Assembly: GCF_000720475.1 (NCBI RefSeq)
Contig: NZ_JOAP01000022.1
Location: forward strand, 124,001-188,000
DNA: 64,000 nucleotides
Source of the DNA: Streptomyces aureocirculatus
GTDB taxonomy: Bacteria; Actinomycetota; Actinomycetes; Streptomycetales; Streptomycetaceae
Direction: 5' to 3'
Translations under genes and position numbers: made by a program
Notes under the pieces: model-generated
Seen by the model: only the letters and a program-made list of their open reading frames with translations
The model's database searches: none
What the model was told of the DNA's origin: nothing
In this document: positions 15,715 to 23,704 of the stretch, piece after piece
Numbering within the stretch: the stretch's first letter is position 1
Layout of the letters: every line of letters begins with the position of its first letter

Positions 15715-16644
15715 TCAGACGGTGAGGACGAGCTTGCCCTGGAGGTGACCCCCGTCGAGCAGCCGGTGCGCGTCGGCGACACGCTCGAAGGGGAACGTCT
15801 CCTGCACATGGGCCCGGAGCCTGCCCTGTTCGACGAGTTCGACGAGACCACGCAGGGCGCGGGGATCGGGGTCGACCGCGATGCCGCTGAAGCGCATGCC
15901 GGCCGCCTCGTACGCGGCGGCAAGCTCCGCGTCCTCCTCGGCGACCGCCGTCACCAAGTGACCGCCCGGGCGCAGCACTTGGAGTGACCGCGCGGCGGTG
16001 TCGCCGCCGATCGTGTCGAGTACGACGTCGATGCCGCGGACCGCCTCGGTGAAGTCGGCCGCCGTGTAGTCGATCACCTCGTCGGCGCCGAGCCCCTCGA
16101 CGAACTTCCGCTTGCTTCCGCCGGCGGTCGCGATCACGTGCGCGCCGAGCGCTTTCGCGATCTGGACCGCGACGTGGCCGACCCCGCCGCCACCGCCGTG
16201 GACCAGGACGCGGTCGCCCCCGCTCACGCCGCCGAGGTCGACCAGGCCCTGCCACGCCGTCAGCCCGACGACCGGCAGCGCTGCGGCCTCGGCGTGTGAG
16301 AGCGATGCCGGTTTGTGTGCCAGGTGCAGCGCCGGTGCCGCCACGACCTCGGCGTACGCGCTTGCCGCCCGCGGGAACAGCGGCATCCCGAACACCTCGT
16401 CGCCGGGTCTGAACCGCCAGGTCTGCGGCGCCTTTTCGACCACGCCGCTGATGTCCCAGCCCAGGGTGAACGGCGGGCGGCCGAGCAGCGGGAACTCGCC
16501 TGCGCGCAGGCGGGCCTCCAGCGGGTTCAGCCCGATCGCCTTGACGCGGACGAGAACCTCGGTCGGCAGGGGCCTCGGCTCGGGCGCGTCCACGAGGGTG
16601 AGCACCTCGGGACCGCCGAGTGACTGCTGGGTGATGACTCGCAT
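15715..16644 (-). CDS. NADP-dependent quinone-oxidoreductase-like (MDR superfamily) protein
   Basis: A 309-residue zinc-independent medium-chain dehydrogenase. It has an N-terminal GroES-like domain (RVKAIGLNPLEARLRAGEF, GWDISGVV) and a Rossmann domain with the nucleotide loop HGGGGGVGHVAVQIAKALGA and the downstream DTIGGDTAARSL block. No structural zinc-Cys cluster is present, which fits the quinone reductase/zeta-crystallin branch that reduces quinones or enones with NADPH. AGGAG is four bases before the ATG at 16644. It is divergent from an HxlR regulator that probably controls it in response to electrophile or oxidative stress. Confidence 0.88.
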   Translation of the reverse strand: MRVITQQSLGGPEVLTLVDAPEPRPLPTEVLVRVKAIGLNPLEARLRAGEFPLLGRPPFTLGWDISGVVEKAPQTWRFRPGDEVFGMPLFPRAASAYAEVVAAPALHLAHKPASLSHAEAAALPVVGLTAWQGLVDLGGVSGGDRVLVHGGGGGVGHVAVQIAKALGAHVIATAGGSKRKFVEGLGADEVIDYTAADFTEAVRGIDVVLDTIGGDTAARSLQVLRPGGHLVTAVAEEDAELAAAYEAAGMRFSGIAVDPDPRALRGLVELVEQGRLRAHVQETFPFERVADAHRLLDGGHLQGKLVLTV

Positions 16645-16693
16645 GACTCTCCTGGCTCGGGAAGGGGGGAGGCAACCCAGGCTAGGTTTTTGA

Positions 16694-16713
16694 AAGGAAC
16701 CGGCAGGTACCTT
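16694..16713. promoter_or_regulatory. Imperfect palindrome AAGGAACC-GGCA-GGTACCTT, candidate HxlR operator
   Basis: Eight-base arms with one mismatch sit in the 76-bp gap between the oxidoreductase start and the HxlR start, seven bases before the HxlR ATG. Position and symmetry suit a dimeric winged-helix repressor. Confidence 0.5.
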
Positions 16714-16720
16714 TGGCGCC

Positions 16721-17101
16721 ATGAGCGGTTTCGGTCCCGGTGATCCCTTTCTCGCCGACTGCCCGGCGCGGCTGGCGGTCGAGCTGATCGCCGACAAGTG
16801 GACGGTGGTCGTGCTCTACGGCCTCAGCAAGGGCCCGGTGCGCCATGGCGAGCTGATCGAGCTGGTCGGCGGCATCTCCCGCAAGATGCTCACCCAGACA
16901 CTCCGACGGCTCCAGGCGCACGGACTCGTCCGCCGCCACGCCTACGCCGAGGCGCCGCCCCGCGTCGAGTACGAGCTCACCGCGCTCGGGGCGACGCTGA
17001 TCGAACCGATCCACATGCTGACGGAGTGGGCGAGGGCGAACGGCGACGCCGTGCTCGACGCGCTCGACACCGATCCCGAGCCGGTCGCCCCCGGCGACTG
17101 A
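16721..17101 (+). CDS. HxlR-family transcriptional regulator
   Basis: A 126-residue winged-helix protein with the family's signature order: a conserved early Cys (DCPARLAVELIADKWTVVVL), GPVRHGELIELVGGISRKML, TLRRLQAHGLVRRHAY and the VEYELTALG wing. The early Cys is the usual redox- or electrophile-sensing residue in HxlR/YodB-type repressors. It is transcribed away from the oxidoreductase gene across a short shared promoter region, the usual arrangement for a repressor and its target. Confidence 0.9.
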   Translation: MSGFGPGDPFLADCPARLAVELIADKWTVVVLYGLSKGPVRHGELIELVGGISRKMLTQTLRRLQAHGLVRRHAYAEAPPRVEYELTALGATLIEPIHMLTEWARANGDAVLDALDTDPEPVAPGD

Positions 17102-17409
17102 GGGGCACGTGGGCGCCCGCAGTGCCGGTGCCGGTGCCGGTGCCGAGGGCGTCGTCCACCGGCTGGGCGAGGGCCGGGCCTTGGCGGGCACCGGGTCGAC
17201 GAGCCGCCCCGGGCTGGGCCCGCCTTTTGGGCCTCGCAGAGCCGTCCTGCCGTGGGAAGAGTTGGTCACCCCCGGCGACCAGTCAGCGTACGGTCCTGGT
17301 GCTGAGTGCCGCATGACGGATACCTGCGCCCGTGCCGTCGGCCGCGGCGGCTGGCGGCTGGCGGCTGGCGTTACGGTGCGCGGCTGCGCTGCTCAAGCCG
17401 GAATCCAGT
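17102..17409. repeat. Gap with (GTGCCG)4 and (GGCGGCT)-type repeats
   Basis: Between the HxlR gene and the frameshifted ATPase there is no convincing gene. It holds four GTGCCG hexamers (17122-17145) and a short 8-bp-type array (ggcggctg units at 17347-17371). Confidence 0.5.
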
Positions 17410-18013
17410 TCATGGCCGCGGGGTGGCCTGGACGGGCAGCAGCGCCCATATCTGCCGTCCTTCTGCGGTCATTTCGGTGCCGCAACTGTCGGCGCCCAGG
17501 TCGCGCAGCGCGCCGAGCACGTCCCGCGGTCGTTGTGGGAGCGGCGTGCCGGTGGCTGAGGCACAGGATGAGCACCTTGCCGTCCTGCTCCGACAGGTGG
17601 ACGCTGATGCGGCGGCCGCCGTCGGCCACGACCGTGGTCGTCAAGAGCCGCACTACCTCGTGAAGCGATGCCGGCGGAGTCAGGCCCCAGCCTGTCATCT
17701 GGGCCGCGACATGATTGCTTGCCTTGCCCGGCGCCCATGGGGCGGCTTCCAGCGTCCACGACGCACCCTTGCGGTTGCGCATGACGGGATGTCCGGTGCG
17801 GCCTGCGCGCTGGGGTAGGGGCAGGCCTTCGAGGAGTTCACTGCGGGGTGGGTCGGACGGCAGCGGGGACGACGGCTTCTTCGGGGGCGGCGGAGGTTTC
17901 GGCGAGCAGTAAGCACACTGCTCATTGGTGCGGTACGTGTTCGGCACGGTCGATGCCGGGCAGTCCGCCGTCTGACGGCTACGACGACGTGGTGCCCAAC
18001 GCCCGTTGAGCAT
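17410..18013 (-). pseudogene. ATP-binding regulator (anti-sigma/HATPase-type) with a frameshift
   Basis: The upstream portion reads VMRNRKGASWTLEAAPWAPG, then PASLHEVVRLLTTTVVADGG and RRISVHLSEQDGKVLILCLSHR, a diverged HATPase_c/RsbW-like fold found in Streptomyces beside XRE/MmyB regulators. Around 17500 the frame slips. The neighbouring frame continues with DVLGALRDLGADSCGTEMTA and GRQIWALLPVQATPRP to a stop at 17410, an evident authentic C-terminus. One extra base, or a two-base loss, in the run after LSHRHAAP explains it. The cause is a real mutation or a sequencing error. It is third in the operon that starts with the MmyB-type regulator. The true start is uncertain because the N-terminus is Pro/Ser-rich. 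Confidence 0.65.
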
Positions 18014-18028
18014 TGGCAGCCTGGGGGG

Positions 18029-18436
18029 TCACCCCGGAGACTCGCCGCAGGAGTGGGACGAACGGTGTGGGGCCAAGCCCAGGGCGGCGAGGCCGCGGGC
18101 GACGACGTCCCGGGCCGTGCGATTGCCGGGCCCGAGGTCCAGATTCGCGGTCTGCTCCTGGCTGCGCCCCAGGGGTCCGGAACAGACGAGTTGCAGATCC
18201 CAGCCGGCGAGGGTCGTTCCCTGGTGTCTGCACCGGAAGTTCATGACACGGGCCACCGCCGCGCGGGCGACCACCTGCGGTGGCAGGTCGTCCGCCTGCT
18301 CCGGCAGCTCCCAGAGCGTGGGGTATCCCCTGCCCTGCAGCTCAACGGCGACTTCGTGGACGAGGTTGGCGAGGTCGTCGTCCAGTAATTCGGGTCTGTT
18401 CGCTGCCCAAGGGGGCTGAGGAGGCGGGAAGTTCAT
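18029..18436 (-). CDS. Hypothetical protein in the MmyB-regulator operon (135 aa)
   Basis: Begins MNFPPPQPPWAANRPELLDD at an ATG with GGAGG nine bases upstream. It contains an acidic helical block (DDLANLVHEVAVELQGRGYP), a Pro-rich turn and a conserved-looking ARAAVARVMNFRCRHQGTTLAGWDLQLVCSG section with two Cys. The upstream regulator's stop is only four bases before this start, so the genes are translationally coupled. The arrangement XRE regulator, small protein, HATPase is a recurring Streptomyces module (compare whiJ-type clusters with DUF397), but this middle protein is not DUF397. Function unknown. Confidence 0.7.
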   Translation of the reverse strand: MNFPPPQPPWAANRPELLDDDLANLVHEVAVELQGRGYPTLWELPEQADDLPPQVVARAAVARVMNFRCRHQGTTLAGWDLQLVCSGPLGRSQEQTANLDLGPGNRTARDVVARGLAALGLAPHRSSHSCGESPG

Positions 18437-18440
18437 CGTG

Positions 18441-19346
18441 CTAGGCCTCCCGGCTGAGGGGTGTGGTGCCGACGGTGTCATCCATGTGTGCGGTCAAGGG
18501 GGTGAAGCACACGACGATGAGGCGGGCGTGGGGAGCACTGCTTGGGTGCGCGGAGGCCAGCGCAGCGAGGCCGCGGCCGAAGTCCGGGTGATTCAGCGGC
18601 CGTTGATCACCGTCAGGGTATGCGTAGTCGATGACACCGGCTTCGTAGATGCGTCGGGTGATCGGGTCTTCGCGGACACGCTCCATCAACTGCGAGAGCT
18701 TCTCGTTGTGCGGGTTCTCGAGCGAGACGGTGTGCAGTTGAGCGAGCACGGGAGGCGCCCAGCGTTCCTCCCAGTCGGTCAGCAGTTCTTCACGCGCCAG
18801 CCTGGAGAAGAGCATGAAGTCCATCATGTTCCCCGGCACGCCCCGGCCTTCCGTGTCGCCCAAGGACGTGTCGCCCAAGGTCGTGAAGAGGCGGGTGAAA
18901 GGCTTGTTCCATACGACGAGGTCCCACTGCACGTTCGTGACGTAGGCGATTTCCCGCTGTCCGTCCACCACGCGCTGCCATTCCCTCTGTGACGGGAGCA
19001 CCACACTGGTATCGGGCCGTAAGGAGTGGGGCGGTTGCGTGCCTAACGCGAGTATATGGAGCTGTCTGTACTTGTCCTCATCTAGCTTGAAGAGTTCGGC
19101 GATGTCCAGGATGTGCTCGGTGCGGACGCGCCGCCCCTGAGCCCGCAGGCGGCCCTTCTCCAGGGCCTGATAGGTGCCACGCCCCCAGTTCAGAGCAGTG
19201 TTGACCTGTTCCTGGGTCACGCCGCGCACGCGGGGCCCGGGGCGCGAGGACGGACGCTCCCGCAGGCCGATCTCGGACGGTTTCGTTCGCTCGCGAAGCG
19301 ACACGAGCCAATTCGTCAAGGCCTCAGTGTCGACAGCGTCCGCCAT
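18441..19346 (-). CDS. XRE-family regulator with MmyB-like ligand-binding domain
   Basis: 301 residues. The N-terminal XRE helix-turn-helix (about 40-90) includes TQEQVNTALNWGRGTYQALEKGRLR and a following ILDIAELFKLDEDKYRQLHILA. The C-terminal MmyB-like domain (about 120-290) has NVQWDLVVWNKPFTRLF and NMMDFMLF, the PAS-like fold implicated in fatty-acid-type ligand binding. GGGGAGGGG lies seven bases before the ATG at 19346. An upstream TTG at 19460 would add a His/Thr/Ser repeat but lacks a ribosome site. It heads an operon with the two following genes. Confidence 0.85.
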   Translation of the reverse strand: MADAVDTEALTNWLVSLRERTKPSEIGLRERPSSRPGPRVRGVTQEQVNTALNWGRGTYQALEKGRLRAQGRRVRTEHILDIAELFKLDEDKYRQLHILALGTQPPHSLRPDTSVVLPSQREWQRVVDGQREIAYVTNVQWDLVVWNKPFTRLFTTLGDTSLGDTEGRGVPGNMMDFMLFSRLAREELLTDWEERWAPPVLAQLHTVSLENPHNEKLSQLMERVREDPITRRIYEAGVIDYAYPDGDQRPLNHPDFGRGLAALASAHPSSAPHARLIVVCFTPLTAHMDDTVGTTPLSREA

Positions 19347-19393
19347 ACCGGTTCCCCTCCCCCTCGCTCCCATGGTCCGCGGGAGCGGAGCGC

Positions 19394-19449
19394 GTGTGTG
19401 CGTGTACGTGTGCGAGTGCGAGTGCGTGTGCGAGTGCGAGTGCGTGTGC
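19394..19449. repeat. Hexanucleotide array (GTGCGA/GTGCGT)n upstream of the MmyB-type gene
   Basis: About nine 6-bp units alternating gtgcga, gtgcgt and gtgtac lie 50-100 bases before the start codon, within the likely leader. In the regulator's frame they would encode alternating His-Thr/His-Ser. Confidence 0.75.
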
Positions 19450-19557
19450 TCCACTCTCAACTGGCTGCCATGGCCAGCATTTTAAGCAGGAGGGGCTCAC
19501 CAGCCGCATCCAGAGGTCTACGGTCGGTTATCGCATCCCGGCTACCGGTTGGTGGAC

Positions 19558-20547
19558 TTACTGGTTCCGCCACTCGATGCGGCAGGCGCTGGCCTGATCT
19601 GTGCCGACACCCAGCAAGAGTGCCGACCCGGCAGGTGCGGGCTCGTCAAAGAGCGCGGAGAGGCCGCGCAGTGTCGTGACACCGCCGATGTCGCCTCCGC
19701 CGGGCTGTACACGGGTCCCGGCGGTTTGCCGCAGTTCTGCGGGCCCGGCGGGGGCGGGGCTGCCGGAGGGGTGGATGAGGGCGACATCGGGCGTCCACGC
19801 GTCGTCACCTACCCACGGCAGTTCGGCAAGCGCTTCAGTCACCGCAGCGGTCTCGGCGGCGAGTGAGGGAAATCGCGCGGTCGTGGGCGGCAGCCAGCCG
19901 GACGTGAAGGCGTAGGACCACTCGTCCGTGATGTGCACGACCGGTGCGTCGCCGACAGGAGTAGCGCTCACCAGCACGGCCGCTCCACCGTCCGCCAGGC
20001 GCAGCTTCTGCCAGAGCGGCAGTTGGCTGTGTGTGAGCAGCGAGCTGTGTGCCTCCGCACCGACGACGAGGACCGGGCTGCCGGGCCGGGCGACTGCGTG
20101 CGCGAGGTTCAGCGCGTGTACCCCGCCGGAGTCGCCCATGGGGTTCAGGGGCCAGCGCGCCACGGTGGGCGGCAGCCCCAGTCTCGCGATGAGGTGGAGG
20201 TCCAAAGAGACGGCTGGATCGCCCGCCACGCCCAGTCGCCGCCCCGTGTCATGGAACGTGATGATTGCGCCTACCTGGGACCCCCCAATGCCCGCCGCCC
20301 GTAAGGCTCTGCGGGCGGCGGTTTCGCTGAGCGTCGCTATGTCGGCGAAAGCCCGCGCGTCGCGCTCCTCAGCCGACGCGGACCGCTCGAGCTCCGTCAG
20401 GGTGCGGGCGAAGGGTCCGGGCCCGCGGGCGCCAGGGGTGGCGTCTGGCGCCGGCTCGCCGCCGGCGCTGGTGTGCAGCTTGGCGATCTCCTCACCGGTG
20501 ATCTCGTGGGTGGGGGTGGAGATCTCTGGTCGGCTGATGTAGGCCAC
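19558..20547 (-). CDS. Thiolase-fold, KAS III/type III PKS-like protein lacking the active-site cysteine
   Basis: A 329-residue condensing-enzyme-like protein. Fold landmarks are AARRALRAAGIGGSQVGAII, ARPGSPVLVVGAEAHSSLL, ALIHPSGSPAPAGP (the position of the catalytic His) and GGDIGGVTTLRGLSALF with GSALLLGVGTDQASACRIEW at the C-terminus. At the place where active members have G-C-[AG]-G-G the sequence is MGDSGGVHALNLAHA, so the nucleophilic Cys is replaced. It therefore cannot form the usual acyl-enzyme. It may be a degenerate ketosynthase, a chain-length or initiation partner, or a decarboxylase-like homologue. The start is GTG with GAGGGG upstream. Confidence 0.65.
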   Translation of the reverse strand: MAYISRPEISTPTHEITGEEIAKLHTSAGGEPAPDATPGARGPGPFARTLTELERSASAEERDARAFADIATLSETAARRALRAAGIGGSQVGAIITFHDTGRRLGVAGDPAVSLDLHLIARLGLPPTVARWPLNPMGDSGGVHALNLAHAVARPGSPVLVVGAEAHSSLLTHSQLPLWQKLRLADGGAAVLVSATPVGDAPVVHITDEWSYAFTSGWLPPTTARFPSLAAETAAVTEALAELPWVGDDAWTPDVALIHPSGSPAPAGPAELRQTAGTRVQPGGGDIGGVTTLRGLSALFDEPAPAGSALLLGVGTDQASACRIEWRNQ

Positions 20548-20658
20548 GGCCGCGTGTTCCCCTCATCTGGTGTCCCGGATCATTGCGTTGTTCTGCCCTG
20601 CCGCAGGTTAATGTGCCCCATCGCGCCGAAGTCCTTGGCGGGAGGCCGACTTGGGCCC

Positions 20659-21696
20659 TCACGCCGCAACGGGTTCTCGGCGCTCCCAGGCGAAGCGAGC
20701 TGCGTGTTCCGCAAGTGCTACTGCTCCTGGCCGTTGCAGCCCGTCGAGGTCCGCGTACTCCACAGCGGTCACGATCGCTATGCGTTCCGCCGAGCCGAGG
20801 TCCGCGTGGAAGCCGGAGTCGATGATGCGGCAGGCGGCCTCGTAGGCCTCTCTGCCCTCGCGGTGGTGGCGGTGGATGAGCGACTCGAGGTCGGTCAGGT
20901 AGCCGCGGTGCGCCTGGACTTCCGCCGCCGACATCGGGCGCCCATGGCCCGGGATGATCACCTGGGGGTTGAGTTTGAGGATGGCGTCGACCGCGGCGAC
21001 GACATGGGAGAGCGGGCCGTGCCAGTGGGCGGGGTGCTCTCCTTGGAAGACCACGTCGCCGGCGACGGCGACGGCCCCGGGCTCGATCCACGCGACGACG
21101 TCACCCGCGGTGTGCGCCGGGCCGACTTCGATCAGTTGCACGCCCATCGAACCCACCTTGACTCCGAGATTGCCGTGAAACGTGTGGGTCGGCGGGGTGA
21201 CGGTCAGGTCTGTGTACTTGTAGTGGCCGAATTTTTCGCGGGCGTACCAGCCCAGGGGCGTACCGGGGTCGCTGCCGGTCACAAGGCGGTGCATGTCCGC
21301 CGGTGCGGGCTCGTGGCAGAGGTGCCTGGCGTTGGTGGCACTGGTGATGATCCGTGCGTCCGGGAAGTAGGCGTTGCCGAAGGTGTGGTCACCGTTGGGA
21401 TGGGTGTTGATCACGGTGTCGATGGAGGTGCCCGGGGGCAGGACCTTCGCTGCGGCTGCCTGCAGCGCGCGGGTCATCGCCTCGTCGTAGGGCGTATCGA
21501 TCAGGGCGGCACTCGCTCCGGAGACCAGGAGCACACAGTTGGCTTCCCCCCATCGCCCTTTCTCGGCGTGGGTGTCCCACAGATACACGCCCTCCGCGAT
21601 GCGCTGCAGGTGCTCCGGGAAGGTCAGGATATGTTTCGGAGAAGGCATGCGCGCATTCTCGTAAAAAACTGTGTTCTTGGCGAGGTTCCGAAACAC
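20659..21696 (-). CDS. MBL-fold metallo-hydrolase
   Basis: Up to 345 residues; the ATG at 21648 (MPSPKHILTF) is an alternative start that better matches the domain boundary, and neither has a strong ribosome site. The metal-binding motif is NTHPNGDHTFGN, a variant of HxHxDH with Asn in the second position, as in the quinoprotein-relay MBL group. Further ligands are H in GPAHTAGD, D in VAGDVVFQGEH and H in IPGHGRP. A C-terminal helical region has several His (HRHHREGREAYE). The substrate cannot be inferred. It is monocistronic, with the thiolase-like gene 111 bp downstream on the same strand. Confidence 0.85.
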   Translation of the reverse strand: MFRNLAKNTVFYENARMPSPKHILTFPEHLQRIAEGVYLWDTHAEKGRWGEANCVLLVSGASAALIDTPYDEAMTRALQAAAAKVLPPGTSIDTVINTHPNGDHTFGNAYFPDARIITSATNARHLCHEPAPADMHRLVTGSDPGTPLGWYAREKFGHYKYTDLTVTPPTHTFHGNLGVKVGSMGVQLIEVGPAHTAGDVVAWIEPGAVAVAGDVVFQGEHPAHWHGPLSHVVAAVDAILKLNPQVIIPGHGRPMSAAEVQAHRGYLTDLESLIHRHHREGREAYEAACRIIDSGFHADLGSAERIAIVTAVEYADLDGLQRPGAVALAEHAARFAWERREPVAA

Positions 21697-22682
21697 TACA
21701 GGCTCAGGGCTTGCCTCCTCTGCTTACCCGGATGTGACGGAGGGAGGTGCGATGTCATCTCAGGCGTCGTCGTCCGTCGTCGTCCGACCTGCGTGTTCTC
21801 CGCCAGATCTGCTTGCGTACGGCGGCACGCACGAGTCACGCAATAGCCGGCAGAAAACTGTACCTATTGTTTTGAGTGTTGATATCTCGCACCCCTGTGG
21901 CGAAAATAGGTGCCGGGCCGTGGACCCATGCGTTTCTGCCCGGTCGGCCGCATTCGGTTTACCCGGGTATCGGCATCGAACTCGTCCGGCGTCATCAGCC
22001 AGGGACCGAGGGTCGTGGCGCCGTCTTTGCCCTTCAGCACACCGATTCCCTGCCGTGCGGGGTGGTGATCCGCGCCCGGGGCAGATGGCGCGGCGGTCAC
22101 GGCCAAGAGGAGGCCCTCGAACGGCGGTTGAACGCCCCGCAAGAGACTGTATCTATTCACCAACCCGTTGATCTCGACCATGTCTTTCTAGTTCCATGAC
22201 CGAGCCCGATGGTGGTGTGCGGCGCGGAACGTGCCGTCACTGCTGCCGTACGGAGCCAAGAGGGTTGCGGCGGGACGGCCGCATCAGCTCGGGGCATCCG
22301 TGGACGCCCAGCCGGCATGCGCCGACTCGCCGAACCGTAGACCTTTCCTGCGAGGCGCTCACCCATGGGGTGGATGCCTGACACCCAGTGCTGCCGTGAG
22401 CAGCCTCTGCCCGACGAGGAGAGCACATGCCGACTGTTGACCCGGTGGCCACACCCGCCCCCTCACGCGACGCGCTTCCGGTCTCGGGGCCCCTTCGCGT
22501 TCCACGGTCGGCGCGGGATTCGGGTTGGGGAGGCCGCCCCCTACCATCTCGTGACCGCCGACCGTCCCGCCACCGGCGGTGGGTGAGTACCCGGGAGGGC
22601 GCGGCTGAGTATCGGGGCCCATGCCGGGTGCGGCCGTAGCGGTGAGGATCGTGTCCACCGCGTCGTACCTGGAAGGAAACGC
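21697..22682. other. 986-bp stretch without a convincing gene
   Basis: Several short frames exist on both strands but none has sustained GC3 bias or a recognisable family. Two similar motifs, aactgtacctatt (21856) and gactgtatctatt (22144), recur in the same orientation. A TGF-type repeat, a remnant mobile element or decayed genes are all possible. The promoter of the membrane protein at 22683 should lie near 22600-22670. Confidence 0.45.
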
Positions 22683-23045
22683 ATGAACTCCGCCACCTAC
22701 ACCCGCCTGTACGGACCCACGCAGCTCGCGCCGCGCCGCGAGGGGAACGTCCTCGTCGGCCTGCTGGCCGTCGCCCTGTGGGCGGTTGCCGCGGTGTCGC
22801 TGGTCTGGCTCACCTTCCTGGTGGGCATGGTCGTGCTGTGGGGCGCGGCGGAGGGCATGGCGGTCGGCGGTATCGTCCTGCGCTTCGCGCTGATCGTGGC
22901 CGGTGGCTTTGCCGCCCTGGCCGCGCTGGCTTTCGCTCCCGGCGTCCGGCGTCTGGACTGGGCGGGCCGTCTCCTTGTGACCGGTCTCCTGGCTTGCCCG
23001 GCCGCGGCCGTTCCCGCGGTCTTGGCCTGGGCCCGCGTCGGCTGA
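22683..23045 (+). CDS. Small integral membrane protein (120 aa)
   Basis: Starts with MNSATYTRLYGPTQLAPRRE after a strong GGAAGG site, then has three hydrophobic segments (about 23-48, 58-80, 93-115). There is no enzymatic motif. The cytoplasmic N-terminus is basic by the positive-inside rule. I do not recognise the family. It precedes the convergent chaplin gene. Confidence 0.75.
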   Translation: MNSATYTRLYGPTQLAPRREGNVLVGLLAVALWAVAAVSLVWLTFLVGMVVLWGAAEGMAVGGIVLRFALIVAGGFAALAALAFAPGVRRLDWAGRLLVTGLLACPAAAVPAVLAWARVG

Positions 23046-23204
23046 CTCCGAGCCCGGGGTCCGAGCCCGGGGGCCAGCGGTCAGGAGACCCTGGCGTGTC
23101 CACACCGGGCGGACGCGAGCGTGAGCGCGCCGCCGGAAGGGAAGGTTCGGCAGCCCGCTCACGCTGGCCGTGCGGAGCCCGTGGGACCCCTACGGTGCGG
23201 TACG

Positions 23205-23441
23205 TCAGTCGTTGACGCAGGTGTTGCCGAAAGCCGGGTTGAGCAGGCCGACGACGTCGATCGAGTTGCCGCACACGTTGACCGGCACATGGACCGGGAC
23301 CTGGATGACATTGCCCGAGATCACGCCCGGGGAGTTCCGCGCCGCGCCCGAGGCGCCGGCGTCGGCGGTGGCGAGTCCAGCGCCGCCCAGCACGAGGGCA
23401 CCGGTGCCCAGGACAACGGCAGCCATCTTCTTCACGGACAT
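23205..23441 (-). CDS. Short chaplin (hydrophobic cell-surface amyloid protein)
   Basis: A 78-residue protein with a signal peptide ending near A-D-A (about residue 28) and a single chaplin domain: GNVIQVPVHVPVNVCGNSID then VVGLLNPAFGNTC. Two Cys form the family's disulfide. Short chaplins self-assemble into amyloid-like fibrils that coat aerial hyphae and lower surface tension. There is no sorting signal, so it is not the wall-anchored type. The ATG at 23441 is preceded by AGAGGAG five bases away. A longer N-terminus of two residues starting at GTG is possible. Confidence 0.92.
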   Translation of the reverse strand: MSVKKMAAVVLGTGALVLGGAGLATADAGASGAARNSPGVISGNVIQVPVHVPVNVCGNSIDVVGLLNPAFGNTCVND

Positions 23442-23704
23442 GCTCACTCCTCTTGCTCATGTTCCAGTAGATGCCGGGCAAGGCGCACAGCATCACGCAC
23501 CGCGGAGCAGTCCCGCCCGGCTGCTGCATCGATCAACGCCTAAGCCTGCGGCCGGACATGCCGGGACCGGCCCTCACCCACGGCAGGTAATCGGGTAATC
23601 AGCCTTTCGAGGCACCGCGGCTAGCCCACCCAGGCGCACTGCGCCCAGGGCCAGCCAGCGGCCTCGACCGTCGTCGACGTACAGAACTCACCAACAACGG
23701 GCTG

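Noticed and set aside
19346..19460. A TTG start giving the MmyB-type regulator a His/Thr/Ser repeat N-terminus.
   Set aside because: No ribosome site and atypical composition; the ATG at 19346 has a strong site.
21864..22181. A minus-strand frame of 105 codons (MVEINGLVNRYSLL).
   Set aside because: No recognisable family and weak codon bias; the plus-strand frame over the same bases is just as plausible.
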